This document shows, piece after piece, positions 11,301-22,373 of a stretch of 64,000 nt of DNA. The stretch lies in assembly GCA_021234155.1 (NCBI GenBank), contig JAJEKV010000109.1:1355193-1419192 (forward strand), read 5' to 3'. The notes beneath the pieces are model-generated. The model ran no database searches. It had not been told where the DNA came from and was given only the letters and a program-made list of their open reading frames with translations. A program made the translations under genes and the position numbers. Positions within the stretch are counted from its first letter, which is position 1, and each line of letters begins with the position of its first letter. Source of the DNA: Isoetes taiwanensis (lineage: Eukaryota > Streptophyta > Lycopodiopsida > Isoetales > Isoetaceae).

Positions 11301-12320
11301 TCATCTCAAAGGAGGCGTATTAGATTCGAATGCCTTCATCCTCTCTCAATCTCTCACAATATCCCAAGAGGCCCGAGTTACCGTCACCACAAAATCGGGA
11401 CTAAACTTGAAGCGTCCGAAATGGCGGTTTCACGCCACTCAGCGGATCAATGGATATAAAGCGCCATCGCCCGGATGTTCGATACTTTTGAGCACGCAAA
11501 GGCAACATGTCGAGTCTAAGTTCTTATTTTTAGACCTCTTTTTTTGCGATTGAAAGGCTGGAGCATATTCACGAGTCGGTTGGATCCTTATCCACACATC
11601 ATTTGGAGCTTCCATACGGCGTGGATGCGCCGTAGCGAAATGAATGTGTACAATTTGTATGCCCGGCACAATTAAACCGTTTGAGACTTCGGTCCGGTAC
11701 TAACCTCGTTTTTGAAATTTACAGCGTGCATATGGAAAAGTCCATTCTCCTACAATCCATGCTTTTATACAAAAGCAAATTCAAAATTGAATTGTAGAGG
11801 GCGGGAAGCTTTGTATTGGGATGAAGTAAAGATCCGATTCTGAACTTTTAAAGGCAAATCCTTGGCGCCTCGAAAGCGAAAGTCTAATACAAAGCTTCAA
11901 CCTACACATTCAAATTTTGAAATGTAGAAGGCGGGGAATGGACTCTAAATGAAAATAGGGCAAGACAAAGAATGGGTGATCGCATGATTGGTATCGACAA
12001 ACCAAGAACAGTCATGAGTTGCCGGTATGCTATAATGCAAGTGGCTTTTAGAAGCGCCCGTGTTCGCGTCAATCTGTCGACAACAAAGAGAATTAAATAC
12101 ATATGGCGCCATAGATATCACGATTCCCCTTATTAGGAGAATATTCCAAAACAAATCGGCCGGGGAAAAAGGAGGAAATATGGCGTGGAATGGTTGATAG
12201 GAGGCCATTTTAGTTCATAAAACATAATATAACTTGGAATGATAGATATTTTATATGCAAATGGGAGACTATTGGCGAAGGACTTGTGTTTAGTTTTAAT
12301 TTGACAACAAATAAGAAAGT

Positions 12321-12392
12321 GGATCACTACGATCTTGGAATTTAGTGTGTTCCATTTTTGTTGCATATGTACTATTAAACTTGGTGTGATCC
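12321..12392. repeat. Hairpin element 9, copy 1
   Basis: GGATCACTACGATC and TTGGTGTGATCC flank a variable interior. No gene was recognised beside it. Confidence 0.4.
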
Positions 12393-12649
12393 TTGAAAAA
12401 TAATATGCTCTTTGAAAGGGATGATGACTTATGTACTTAAGAGTGATAACACATGTATACTAAAAAAAAAAGTTAGGTATTCAAATGGAATTAGAAGCAA
12501 AACTTTTTACATTCAAAATTTTTTTATAGTATGGCTTTTACATCATTTTGGAATTTAAATGCCGGAGGCTCAGCTAGTCACAACAAAAAGCGGGAGGCTT
12601 TAGGTCATATGGTAAGAAATTTGGAGGCAAAACTCGACTAAGAACAATC

Positions 12650-13776
12650 AATGCATTGTAAATTTAAAATAAATTCTTATTTTTGTTAAATCGGATTCCT
12701 AAACTCCATCTCCAGCATTGCACACAACCCAATTTTCAAATTTTCGAGAAGGTCTAGGTCAAAGGGTTAGCATTAGAATCCGCTCTGGGGCGTACCGCTG
12801 TGGCAACCCGAAGCCGCACCCTTCCCCAAGTCAAACGAGGCCGTGACCTTGCAGGATCCCTCACAAGAGGGGAGAGTCCTGACCCCAAGAGGCTGATCCA
12901 AAAAGTTCCCCGAGGCAGTTCTTTTCCTCGGCAGCTGCCCCCTGGGTCGTGACGCCAATGACCACCCTCCCGAGCCCTGCCTCTATCCCACCGCTGATCC
13001 TCCGTTCAGGCCCTCTTTCGAAAGGCCCAAAAGATTCCAGATCGGTCCGGGAGAGAACTTGTCAAAATCGCGGGCGCCCCGGAGGTCGGCCTTTGTAGAA
13101 AACCGGGCAGTTGTCTTGTCGCTCGCACCTGGGGAGGTTCGAATCGCAAATCGACCCCGGGTTAAATCGTCCTAATGGCGAAATTACCCCTAGGGAGCAA
13201 GTTACAAGGTCGGTTTTGCAAAGAAAGAAACACTCACGCCTCCACGACAAGATCCCGTGATCCACATCCTAGGCCAATTGACTAATACGAAAGTGTGATG
13301 GAAGTGAGCTACTTTGGCGCCTTGGAGGTCGGGTGGTCTTCGCCACCAACTTGGTCCCCAAGGCAACGTCGACGTTCGAGTCATTGGCAGAGTCAAATCG
13401 TGGACCTAGAGAGGGAGGTCGCCTCACCCGGCCCCTGTGGCCTCGTGGGGGAAATTGAACGGGCAAGCCTTCCTGGGATTTTAGGGTCCGTGGTCAAGGC
13501 CAACACCCCTTACTCCACGCTGTCACGCACAAGGTCCCTACCAACCGGACATGAGAGGGCCTCCAAAACGAAAACCCCGCGGGCTGCCGTGTTCTAGAAG
13601 GGTTTGGCGCTTGGGGCCGTAGACCTGTCTGCTGCACTTGGGACCTCGGCCGAGAAGCCGCAGCCGAGAATACGGAAAGCAAGGGGAACTGATGGAGGAG
13701 TTTGGGCCTGTCCTCCTCCCGGATGTGGCAAGTAGAAGCCTGGGGCTTTGGCAAGACATCATAAATTCAAGTACTA
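12650..13776. repeat. 1.1-kb tandem unit U1
   Basis: The first of two full tandem units, each starting at a TAATGCATTGTA-like sequence. Landmarks in order are GAAGGTCTAGGTCAAAGGG (about 12750), a TCCCTCACAAGAG block, a GGAAGTGAGCTACTTTGGCG block (about 13300) and a GATGTGGCAAGTAGAAG block (about 13725). Base 13127 onwards reads GGTTCGAATCG, close to a Pol III B box, but no A box was seen at the right distance. Several ORFs above 60 codons exist, but they are not shared between units and are not called as genes. Confidence 0.85.
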
Positions 13777-14886
13777 ATGCATTGTACTAAAAATAAATTT
13801 ATTTTTTTGCCACCGAATCCTAATCCATCTCCATCAATACCCAATTTTCGAAAAATTTCGAGAAGGTCTAGGTCAAAGGGTTAGTATTAGAACGGTCTGG
13901 GCAGCTCAAGGTGGCAACCGAAGGCACCCTTCCCCAAGTCAAACGAGGCCAGACCTTGCAGGATCCCTCACAAGAGGGGAGAGTCCGGACTCCCAAGAGG
14001 CTGGATCCAAAAGTTCCCGGGCAGTTCTTCCCTCGGCAAACTCCCCTGGGCCGCATCGCCAATGACCACCTCCCTCCCGAGCCCTGCTCCCCATCCCAAC
14101 CGCTGATCCTCCGCTCAGGCCCTCTTCGAAGGCCCAAAAGATTCCGTATCTGGGCCCTGAGAACTTGTTTTTCAAAATCACGGGCGCCCCACGGGCCTTG
14201 TAGAAACCGCAGTTGTTTGTCGCCGCACCTGGGAGGTTCTAATGGCAAATCGACTCGCCAAATCATCCTGAATGGTGAAATTACCCTAGGGAGCAAGTTA
14301 AGGTCGGTTTTGCAAAAGAAAGAAACACTCACGCCCACGACAAAAAAAAAGATCCCGCATCCACATCCTAGGCCAATTGACTACGGTGTGATGGAAGTGA
14401 GCTACTTTGGCGCTTTCTTGAGGTCGGGTGGTCTCGCCACTTTAACTTGGTCCCCAGTGGCAATGCCGACGCTCTGAGTCCATTGGCAGAGTCAAATCAG
14501 CGCCCCGAGAGGGAGGTCGCCTGGGTCCGGCCCCTGGCCTTGGGGAGAGGAAATTCGGGCAAGCAGCTTCCGGGATTTTTAGGGGGTCCGTGTCAAGGCC
14601 AACACCCCCACTCCACGCCGTCACCTCTGCAGTGTCCGTCCCCGGAATCTAACAAGGAGAGGGCCTCCAAAATCTAAACCCCGTGGGTTGCCGTGTTCTG
14701 AAGGGAAGGGCTTTGGGGGGTCTAGACTTGGTCTCAAGGCACTTGGGACCCGGCCGAGAAGCCGCAGCCGAGAATACGGAGCAAGGGGAACTGACGAGCG
14801 GAGTTTGGGGCCTGTCCTCCCCTCCGATGTGGCAAGTAGAAGTCGGGGCGCTTTTGCGCAAAGGCAAGACATTCATAAATTCGCAA
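13777..14886. repeat. 1.1-kb tandem unit U2
   Basis: Second full unit, with the same order of landmarks as U1. The longest ORFs (156 codons on minus and 188 on plus, around 13870-14480) overlap each other and are not kept in U1, so I treat them as chance. A third unit starts at 14887 and runs to about 15180, where it passes into the single-copy part of the large repeat. The start of the window (1-560) corresponds to the end of U2 plus this third unit. Confidence 0.85.
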
Positions 14887-15567
14887 TTAATGCATTGTAA
14901 ATAAAATAAATTCTGATTTTTGCACCTGATTCCTAACCCATCTCCAAAGACACAGCCCAATTTTCAAATTTTCTGAGAAGGTCTAGGTCAAAGGGTTAGA
15001 ATTAGAACAGCCCGCTCAACCGAGGGTTACCCTTCCCCAAGAAACGAGGCCGACCTGCAAATATCCCTCACAAGAGGGGAGAGTCCCTGAAAGAGGCTCC
15101 AAAGTTCCCCAGGCAGCAGATTTGGGGTCACGCTTAACCATGGCCCCTTATCCCACCATTGATTTCCGCTCGGCCGAAGGCCCATTCCAGACGGCCCGGA
15201 GAACTTGTCAAACCGCATTAGGGCGGATTTGGGGTCCAAAAATGGCCCCTATCTTGGGCTAAAGATTTCACGCCGATTCGCCAGACCAATCGTTTGGCGC
15301 CTTTTTACGAAAGTCGATACTTGGGTGTAGAAGGATGAGCAGTGCTTACTTGGCATCCACATGGCGATTTTCATAGGGGATGCCCGCGCTTTTATTGCAA
15401 ACCATTTTAATGGCCCGTATTTTTGGGAGTCGCCACGCTTCAAAATAATGGTGACTTTGACCGCCACCGCCGCCACCAACTCCCTTTGTCAAATTTTGGC
15501 GCCAAACTTCAGATCACACCCTACGCCCACGCGCATCCTCTCCGCCTTCACTCCTCATCCGCAATCC

Positions 15568-15884
15568 ATGTCTCCCTCGTAATTTCGTGTTCTTGCCCCA
15601 TTTACGTAACTCCCAAGGTCAAGAAGTGGGAGGTTTTGTCTCAATAGGTTCAGGTGAGTATGCCGCCATCAACGAGGGGCGAGCATAGAGTTGCCGACAA
15701 AGGCGATCGACGCGGCGACACATTGATAGGTAGGATAAAAGAGTTCAAGTTGAATTCTAGCGCCTGAAAAGTGGAAAGTATAACAATACGACATGCATAT
15801 ACCCCTTCCGATATGGCCAAAGAGCTAATCTCCACCAAAAACAAATTTTCCCAAAATTGCCCGCAAAATGGTAACCACCTTTAA
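15568..15884 (+). CDS. Small basic gene, copy 2 (unrecognised, partly frameshifted)
   Basis: A gene-like segment of about 105 codons. From about 15685 one frame stays open, apart from one in-frame stop, to the TAA at 15882-15884. The translation is rich in Lys, Arg and Ser and includes RIKEFKLNSS and MAKELISTKNKFSQ. The ATG at 15568 is the best candidate start because both copies keep it after a pyrimidine-rich leader. At least one frame change lies near 15590-15680. The hairpin at 15888-15951 follows the stop by four bases. No domain was recognised. Confidence 0.35.
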
Positions 15885-15887
15885 ACG

Positions 15888-15951
15888 GATCACACGACGC
15901 CGGGCTAGTCGCACCTACTTAACACAGAGAGATAGTTTCGCCGCGGTGATC
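15888..15951. repeat. Hairpin element 1, copy 2
   Basis: Left arm GATCACACGACGCC, right arm GCCGCGGTGATC. It follows the stop of the small basic gene by four bases. Confidence 0.65.
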
Positions 15952-16009
15952 TTCTTTATCTTTTCATTTCTTTTCGCTGACACGTGTTTACAAACAAATT
16001 TATTGTGCA

Positions 16010-16818
16010 GTTTATGTTTATCGACGTCGTGGATGTCATTCCTACCGAAAAGTATTAGTAGTGTACTTGTCGTATCACATAGACATCGGAATTGTCCTTT
16101 TCCAAGGTATGGATGCCGTGACCTTTAAGGGGTATAGGCATCCGGGTTTTACTGACATGATTATAACGTAAAGGTCGTGAAACCGAGCTTGAGGCCTGGT
16201 GAATTGCCCCCTTTAAGTGAACTTTGTAAGCCACGTACTAATGAGAACAATGTAATTGCAATGAAGAAATGCATGGTCGACGAGGTGCAAGCGGAATGTC
16301 CAAAAACGGAGGCGGAGGATGAGTTTCAAAATCTTCACACCGCTTGAGGTATTTGCTAACATATTCCGTGATGGCGCAGAAGTTCAAAAAGCTCCAAGAC
16401 ATATAATGCTTTCTCCCCTCGCGATTTTGTGGATGGCTTATTTTTGGTTCCGACTGATGTTCGATTCCACCTAATCATCCGTCAACTAACAGAGGTCCGC
16501 TGAAGTTAAGTCCTCCTTTAAGTTCGATACTTTCTTCCAAAACAATATTTATAATGCTAATTGTCAACTAGAACGAAGGAAACAAAAAAGAGAGGTCGCA
16601 CAACTTTTTGGGAGCCGCTTGAGGACCATAATAGACACCCGATGCGGGATATTCGAGTATGGAGAGGGGAGGAAGTCATTTATACGCCACCATGGAAAGC
16701 TTAATGGCCATTATCGAGCTAAGAGTGCTAATGGAGACAGAGGAAATTGTCGACGACTTCCATTATTTTATTGATGGCATTAGGGTTGGTTACAGTGCAA
16801 GAGGGAAATGTAAAGTTT
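16010..16818 (+). pseudogene. Unrecognised gene, copy 2
   Basis: Plus-strand segments that read as protein-like are FIDVVDVIP (about 16015), IVLFQGMDAVTFKGYRHPGF (about 16090), PLEVFANIFRDGAEVQ (about 16340) and a final segment from ATG 16693 containing METEEIVDDFHYFIDGIRVG, which ends at the TAG at 16816-16818. These lie in different frames, so the gene is broken, contains introns, or the sequence has indel errors. I do not recognise the family. Confidence 0.35.
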
Positions 16819-17067
16819 AGTGAGTTCACATCAACAAGAAATTGTCTATCTGGCTAGCTTTGAATCTCGGTTTTTTATTTGTGTTTTTGTCCGATGTTTT
16901 TAGGGTTCCGTATTTTGTCCGATATTTTTTTAGGGTTCCGCATAATTATTTAAAAAAACGCTACCATCATATTTTACTTTAACTTCGCTTTTTACTATTT
17001 ATCTCCCCGCCAGCTTGTCTATTTTTGTCGTTGTTCGTAGTATAAAGCGCCATCCGCCGAGAAGCCA

Positions 17068-17960
17068 TGGCAAGAACTAAGCAAACCGCAAGGATCCATC
17101 CGTGGTGTAAGGCCGTGATTACATTAGTCCGCCTTTCTTCATCTCGACTCAAGTCTCGATAGAGATTCTCCTCCTCCCACCATGCCTAACGTAAGACCCG
17201 AAAAGAAATCCGCATGACGATCAAGGAGAAGCAGCCCGAGAGTAAGTAGGGAGGTGCACTCCTGCCGAGACGAGGGATGAAAATGTGAGAGACCGGGCGA
17301 GCGTAATATGATGCCGATTAATTATTGGGCAGCCGCTTCTTCTTGCTCTTTTTCGCCCCTCCCTGCTCCTCCCGGGGAGGTGCCAGACCTTCAAATCAAA
17401 GGAGGAGGCCCAACGCCGTAAAGGGAAGGCTACCAGAATGTGAGGAGACGGCCCTAAGAGTCGGCCGAGGAACAACCGCAGATGTCGGGTGAGGAGGCGG
17501 CCGAAGAGTCGGGCCGAGCAACAGTGCCCAAATGCCGGGTGGGTGAGGGTAGAGGCCTGAAGCGAAGACGGCCCCGGTATTAAAGAGCTTCATGAGATTA
17601 AGAAGTATCGAAGAGCACCGAGATGGTCATTCCGCCTCCCATTTGCCGTGCTCGTGGAGAGATTCTCGAAGAGTGTGGTGCGATACATCATACCAAGCAT
17701 GTAATTCAAGCAACCGCCTTTAAATGCTCTTCAAATGGCTTCGAAGCAGCTTGGTGTCTGGCCTGTTCGAGGACTCGCAGCCTTTGCAAAGAATACATGC
17801 CAAGCGGGTGACCATTATGCCCAAGGACATGCGCCTGCCTTACGATAAGGGATCCCGAAAGTACTATGGTCAAAATTTTATGGTCAATACAACAAGAAGA
17901 AAGACCCCCGCAAAAAGGCCGTGAAGTGCCTTTGTGTTTTTTTCATATGTATAATATTTC
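17068..17960 (+). pseudogene. Divergent histone H3-like gene, copy 2
   Basis: ATG 17068 opens with MARTKQTAR, the exact first nine residues of histone H3 including Lys4 and Arg8. The bases that follow still resemble the KSTGGKAP codons with small indels. After about 480 GA-rich bases the fold resumes at 17570-17690 with IKELHEIKKY (family: the segment before helix alpha-N), then LPFA and LVERFSKSVVRYI, which correspond to the KLPFQRLVREI segment and helix 1. The 17724-17840 frame reads LVSGLFEDSQPL, then IHAKRVTIMPKDMRL, matching helix 2 to helix 3. The C-terminus is non-histone (KYYGQNF). Two or more frame changes are needed to join these blocks. A CENH3 is possible but not shown: the MPKD motif is typical of ordinary H3. 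Confidence 0.65.
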
Positions 17961-18059
17961 TTAATGCAATGGCTTTATAAGCTTAATCTCTTAGTCCATT
18001 TCTTTCTTAGAAGCCTAGCTTCACTTTGTATTTTTTTTTTTTTTAATGTTATACGTGAG

Positions 18060-18128
18060 GATCACACGACGCCAAGCAGCTAGCATTGTGCTTTTTGTTG
18101 CACATAGTAGTCTTCGCCGCAGTGATCC
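18060..18128. repeat. Hairpin element 2, copy 2
   Basis: Left arm GATCACACGACGCC, right arm GCCGCAGTGATCC, after the H3-like gene. Confidence 0.65.
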
Positions 18129-18156
18129 AACCCTAACCCTAACCCTAACCCTAAAA
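18129..18156 (+). promoter_or_regulatory. Telo-box-like CCCTAA run, copy 2
   Basis: Four consecutive CCCTAA units directly after the hairpin at 18060-18128, about 130 bases before ATG 18284. The position is equivalent to 3541-3566. This is a plausible promoter element of the acidic-protein gene. Confidence 0.4.
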
Positions 18157-18283
18157 TGTACTGACAAATCTCCCCACAACGGCCGTGGTCCCCTTTCATA
18201 ATCGATAACGGCTACTTGAGTTCAAAAGTGATAAATTTTTACCGCCTCCTAAACATCTTCTTGTTTTCGCTGCTTGCTTCGCC

Positions 18284-19690
18284 ATGGATTGTTATGTGAA
18301 GTTCCCGAATGGTATGCATCCGCCTCATGACAACGAGGAAGTTGCGCCGACCGCGATTTATCCGTTTCTATTGCAAGGAGTTGGACATCATGGCAAACAA
18401 GAGCGAGCTTGATGCTATCGCGAGGTTGCTTTTAGCTTTCACCCGCACCGCTTGGTCTCGGCCAAGACGCCCTTTGCGCATGTCCCCCGCTCGTGGATTC
18501 CAAAACCAGCTCTAGAGGAGGCGGCTTCCCATTTGCAAACAGGGAAGATGTTTTTCAAGAATGTCGCAACGGCCCCTCCCCGGCCGCCCCTTGTGCTTAA
18601 GAAGGTATCTTATTTCTCTTTGCCGCTTGCATTTGCTAGTTATTGCATTCTCGCTTCGCCAAACCGAAGATACACCGAAACAATGAAATCTTTAAGCCAA
18701 GGGGGGTCGGGCTTATGTGTGATGATGCCGACTATGACGAGAAATGGAGATAGATCTACAAGAAGAAGAGCAAGAATGTAGGAGTTTTAGCTTCGACGAC
18801 CGCCTTGGGTGAACCAGAGGAGGGAGATGATTCAAGGTGATGAGGATGGGGATGAGGATGAAAAGAAGTTGTCCGACATAACGCCAATTTTAGTGGAAGG
18901 CAAAGAATACTTATTGCTAAGGATATACCGAGGAACCCGCCTATGTTACTTAATGTGTGCTAGGGAAGACGAAGCTTATCAAGATTCTTGGCCGAATGGG
19001 TAAACTTAGGCCTAGATTTTGAAGAGGATTTGGACAAAGAGATGTTTGAAGTATCTAATTATACCGCAATGCTATAAAGCTTAAAGAAGCATATGAGAGG
19101 CCGGAGTCTCGATTTGCTCAAGATGAGGCTTAATCTACCAACTAAGAAGAATTCCAAATGCCTCCGCAAAAAGTCGCCAACAGATCTGGCTGTGTTTGGC
19201 AGTGCCCTTCACCAATCAAGCGGCAAAGATAAGCCCGGTAGATGAGGATAAATGTGAAGAAGATAATCTTGAGGGTTCTTATTTGTGGGAAGTAGATGAT
19301 TTTTCTGCCGACATGCACGCTGGGGACAGAAAGATTGAAGGACTCTACATTGTTAAGATATATCTCAAGATTCGCTAATGGGGAGATAATCGCCTTCGCC
19401 AGAACTTTCACCAAAGGGTGCAGAGTTTGTCTATTACCTCCGCATTATGCATGTTCGAACCATTCCCAATTGGCATCAAACACCGAAAAGGGTGATAGCA
19501 ATTCTACGGATGTTGTGTTACAATATTTTGACGCACTGCCGGGTTCATGGGCGAAAGCAATATGTTAAATTTTTTAGTCAGCCGGGTTTGACTCACCCAA
19601 GGTTGGAAGTCGGGTCGATAACATGGAAGTCATTGCCTTGTTGGATCAAGGCATGCAGGGATTGAAAGAGCATGAAATTGACGACGGCTT
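18284..19690 (+). pseudogene. Acidic-protein gene, copy 2
   Basis: Starts MDCYVKF at ATG 18284. Blocks in order are AIYPFLLQGVGHHG (18350), PFAHVPRSWIPKPALEEAA (18470), a possible intron from GTATCT (18604), EMEIDLQEEEQEC (18740), GDEDGDEDEKKLSDI (18840), LVEGKEYLLL (18890), DLDKEMFEVSNY (19030), DEDKCEEDNLEGSYLWEVDD (19235) and LYIVKIYLKI (19350). The composition is strongly Glu/Asp-rich. Open frames change every 100-200 bases, so the model is broken or poorly sequenced. Acidic proteins next to an H3-like gene bring histone chaperones to mind, but no chaperone domain was identified. Confidence 0.45.
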
Positions 19691-19794
19691 GAGAAATTGG
19701 AAGTTATATGTTTTCCAACTTGTATCGGTAAAATTATTTATGTACGATTGTCCTTCCGAAATTCCTAATAAAAATTATTTTATTTGTATTTATT

Positions 19795-19857
19795 CACATC
19801 ACGCCAAATACATCACCGATTTTCTCATTATATCTAGGTTTTCGCCGTGGTGATATC
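19795..19857. repeat. Hairpin element 3, copy 2
   Basis: Left arm CACATCACGCC, right arm CGCCGTGGTGATATC, after the acidic-protein gene. A short one (CTCACACGACGCG / CTCGTGGTGACTC) lies at 19909-19941. Confidence 0.55.
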
Positions 19858-20045
19858 TATCTCAAGAAATGAAATATTATTGAAAAAACACAATTAATTT
19901 ATTTATTCCTCACACGACGCGAGAAGCAACTCGTGGTGACTCATGTTATAAATAGAAGACCGATGTCCACGCCGACCTCCGACGCCTTCCGCCGCCTTCG
20001 CCCATCTTTCTACTTCCGCCCGCCGCCTTCCACCTTCTCGCCCCG

Positions 20046-20449
20046 ATGGCATCATCATCTTCCTCTAGCAAGTTTACCACGCCAAGATAGCACTCCCCAG
20101 CCCCCGTGAGCCGCCTCGCGGACATCACCCTTGCAAAGGGTGATGAAGAGATTCAAGGAGATCCATGATGAAAACAACCGCCTCGCCGCCGAAACAATGA
20201 GGCGGTCCGACGATTAGCCTTCACGAGGGAGCCGCCGCACGAAGCGAGACGCTGAGCTCGCGGGAAACATTCGCCATGTACCAAGAGGCGACGAGCCGCA
20301 GGGCCGGGTAGCTTGAAACCGCCACATGATTTCGCAGCCCTTAGAAGATATGGAGAAGAAGCCCGAGCCATGAGGATGAGAACGCAGCCTTTTACGGCCA
20401 AATTTCTAGCAGATATGAAAATCAGCTAGAGGATCATGAAGATCCCTAG
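20046..20449 (+). pseudogene. Small coiled-coil family gene A, copy 2
   Basis: ATG 20046 with the same MASSSSS start. The core MKRFKEIHDENNRLAAE lies in another frame at about 20142-20195, and DHEDP-TAG ends the gene at 20447-20449. At least two frame changes are needed. It is followed by the hairpin at 20547-20618. Compared with copy 1, differences cluster at GC-rich spots. Confidence 0.45.
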
Positions 20450-20546
20450 CCGCTGTATCTATCTATTTTTTTTTGCTTCAAAGAAAAGTTTTCTATTTTT
20501 GCTTCTATCTATCCCGTTGTTCCAATGTATGTTCTGCTTTATTAAA

Positions 20547-20618
20547 ATATCACACGACGCCAAAATGCCTTGCTTGCAATTAGGTAGCAATCAATGGATT
20601 TCGCTGGCCGCAGGATCT
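20547..20618. repeat. Hairpin element 4, copy 2
   Basis: Left arm ATATCACACGACGCC, right arm GGCCGCAGGATCTC, after gene A. Confidence 0.65.
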
Positions 20619-20772
20619 CCATGCCGCTCTATTTTGCTTCAATGAGAAGTTCTATCTTTAGTTATGTATCAAGAAAATTACTTATGTATAGATTGTATCA
20701 CCGAAATTATCAATAAAAATTATCACACGAAGCTTTCGAAGAAAAGACGCTAGAAGAAGTAACGCCTTTTTC

Positions 20773-20839
20773 CTCACACGACGCCGAGAAGTAACGGTCG
20801 ATTTTCCCCGACCCACGCATCCTTCGCCGCCGCAGACTC
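20773..20839. repeat. Hairpin element 5, copy 2
   Basis: Left arm CTCACACGACGCC, right arm CGCCGCCGCAGACTC, before the promoter of gene B. Confidence 0.55.
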
Positions 20840-20969
20840 AAGCTACTACGAAAATCCCTCGTTATAAATAGAAGACTTTCTATCTTGCCTTCGACCTCCG
20901 GATCCTCTTCCGCCTTCCGCTTCTCGCTTCATCTTCCCCTTCCCTTCCGCTTCCGCTTCCGCTCCTCCG

Positions 20970-21329
20970 ATGGCATCTTCATCCTCCTCCAAAGAGTTTA
21001 ATCCGCGCCAGAATCGCTTCGCGGACATCACCCTTTGCCGTGGTGATGAAGAGATTCAAGGAGGTTCACGACGAAAACAAATACCGCCTCGCCGCCGAAG
21101 ATGGAGGCGGGGACAAAGTTAGAATTCACTAGGGGTCGCCGCATGAGCGGTGACCTTGAGCTCGCAGCAACATTAACCAGTACCGAGGCCAATAGTCGAG
21201 GGTCGAGGCGCTTTAATCGCACACAATATTTCGCAGCGCTAGAAGATATGGAGAAGAAGCTTCGAGTCAGCCGAGGATGAGAACGCAGCTTTTGATTTTT
21301 TCAGCCTACGTGATCATGAAGATCCGTAG
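20970..21329 (+). pseudogene. Small coiled-coil family gene B, copy 2
   Basis: ATG 20970, MASSSSS start, a VVMKRFKEV core near 21040, and DHEDP-like end with TAG at 21327-21329. The frame is broken several times. The TATA box is TATAAATAG at about 20865. Hairpin at 21416-21483. Confidence 0.4.
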
Positions 21330-21415
21330 CCATTGTATATATATTTTTTTTTGTTTCAAAGAAAAATTTGCTCTATTTCTTGCTTCTATCCGTTTCTTTG
21401 TTTTGTTTTATTAAA

Positions 21416-21483
21416 GATTACACGACGCCAAAATGCCATTCTTGCAATTAGGTAGCAATCAATGGATTTCGGTCGTGATGATC
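21416..21483. repeat. Hairpin element 6, copy 2
   Basis: Left arm GATTACACGACGCC, right arm CGGTCGTGATGATC, after gene B. Confidence 0.6.
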
Positions 21484-21947
21484 TCCACAACGCATACCTC
21501 GCTGTATGTATAAATTCATAATTTATTAATGGAAAAGTGTATGTAACACAAATATCTAGCTAGATTATGTGATATAACTTGCGTGTAAATGCTAATTTGC
21601 ATGTGGATGACAACGCCTATTCACATACGCGGGTTTGTGGATGACAACGCCATGCCAAGGACGGGCATGCGCCGCCACAATAACATCAGTTTTTGTACGG
21701 CCCGCATACAAGACGGCTTAGGATATGACGGATCCCATGATGCTAACATAGGCTACCGCTGCCTAATTGAATGCTATAATTTCGCCAGAGGGATTATTAC
21801 ACAACTTTATCTGGAGTCGCAACCGTAGATTCCAACGTATTCTAGTTTCTATATAAAACGCCTGAGGCCTTTGTCTTCCTATCCGCCATCTTCTCGTTTC
21901 TACCACATCCGCCTCACCCATCACTCCTGCTTCTCCCATCACTTTCA

Positions 21948-22373
21948 ATGGCCTCCAGCCCAGCCCATCCCCCCGCCGAGATCTTGTCTCAAGTTTTGGT
22001 CAAGGAAATTCGAACATTCGCTACGGCGGGGCGAGGAACGGATCCGCCTTCTAAAAGAAAAAAAAGAATGATGAAGACGCCGCCAAGCCGGGTTGGGCGG
22101 CAGAGGAAAAGGCCGCCTTCTACTACAGGAGGAGGTGATTTTAGTGCGCGACAATCACGGGTCGCCTTTAGACCGCTAATTGCGCCACCACGAGATATAA
22201 CCTCCAAGAGAGGCTTAGGGCCGCAATCGGCTGAGAGGTCGCCCGAGCCCAACTCGATGAGCGGGAAGATAAGGTTGCGGAATATGAGAACGTGGTTGCG
22301 GGGGGCAGCAATCATGTTGGAGGAGCGTAAAAATTATCACCGCCTCCGTGAAGAGCTTGCCCGGCGATCATAG
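21948..22373 (+). CDS. Small coiled-coil family gene C, copy 2 (open)
   Basis: A 141-codon open frame from ATG 21948 to TAG 22371-22373. Residues 1-21 (MASSPAH, PPAEILSQVLVKEI) match the family core. The middle is very basic (PSKRKKRMMK), and residues 120-141 form a charged coil (MLEERKNYHRLREELARRS). Comparison with copy 1 suggests that the basic middle may be read in a shifted frame, with an EERIRLLKE coil as the original. This start is chosen because all four family members have ATGGC at the same distance from the TATA box. No known domain was seen. Confidence 0.5.
   Translation: MASSPAHPPAEILSQVLVKEIRTFATAGRGTDPPSKRKKRMMKTPPSRVGRQRKRPPSTTGGGDFSARQSRVAFRPLIAPPRDITSKRGLGPQSAERSPEPNSMSGKIRLRNMRTWLRGAAIMLEERKNYHRLREELARRS

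Larger units (their letters stand above)
1..12620. repeat. Large direct repeat, copy 1
   Basis: This block matches 14640-27180 in the same orientation and gene order. The offset falls slowly from about 14.6 kb to 14.54 kb through many small indels. Identical runs of 10-40 bases alternate with short disrupted patches that are mostly GC-rich. The block begins inside one of the 1.1-kb units found at 12650-14886, so the true left edge lies outside the window. It holds at least eight gene-like segments, described separately. Confidence 0.9.

Noticed and set aside
13127-13140. tRNA gene suggested by GGTTCGAATCG in U1
   Set aside because: No A box or cloverleaf could be placed around it, and the motif is not kept in U2 (GGTTCTAATGG).
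13868-14477. Opposing ORFs of 156 and 188 codons in unit U2
   Set aside because: They overlap on both strands and are not conserved in U1 or other units, as expected of GC-rich chance ORFs.
18129-18156. Interstitial telomere
   Set aside because: Only four units, embedded in a promoter-like position in both copies. A telo box is simpler.
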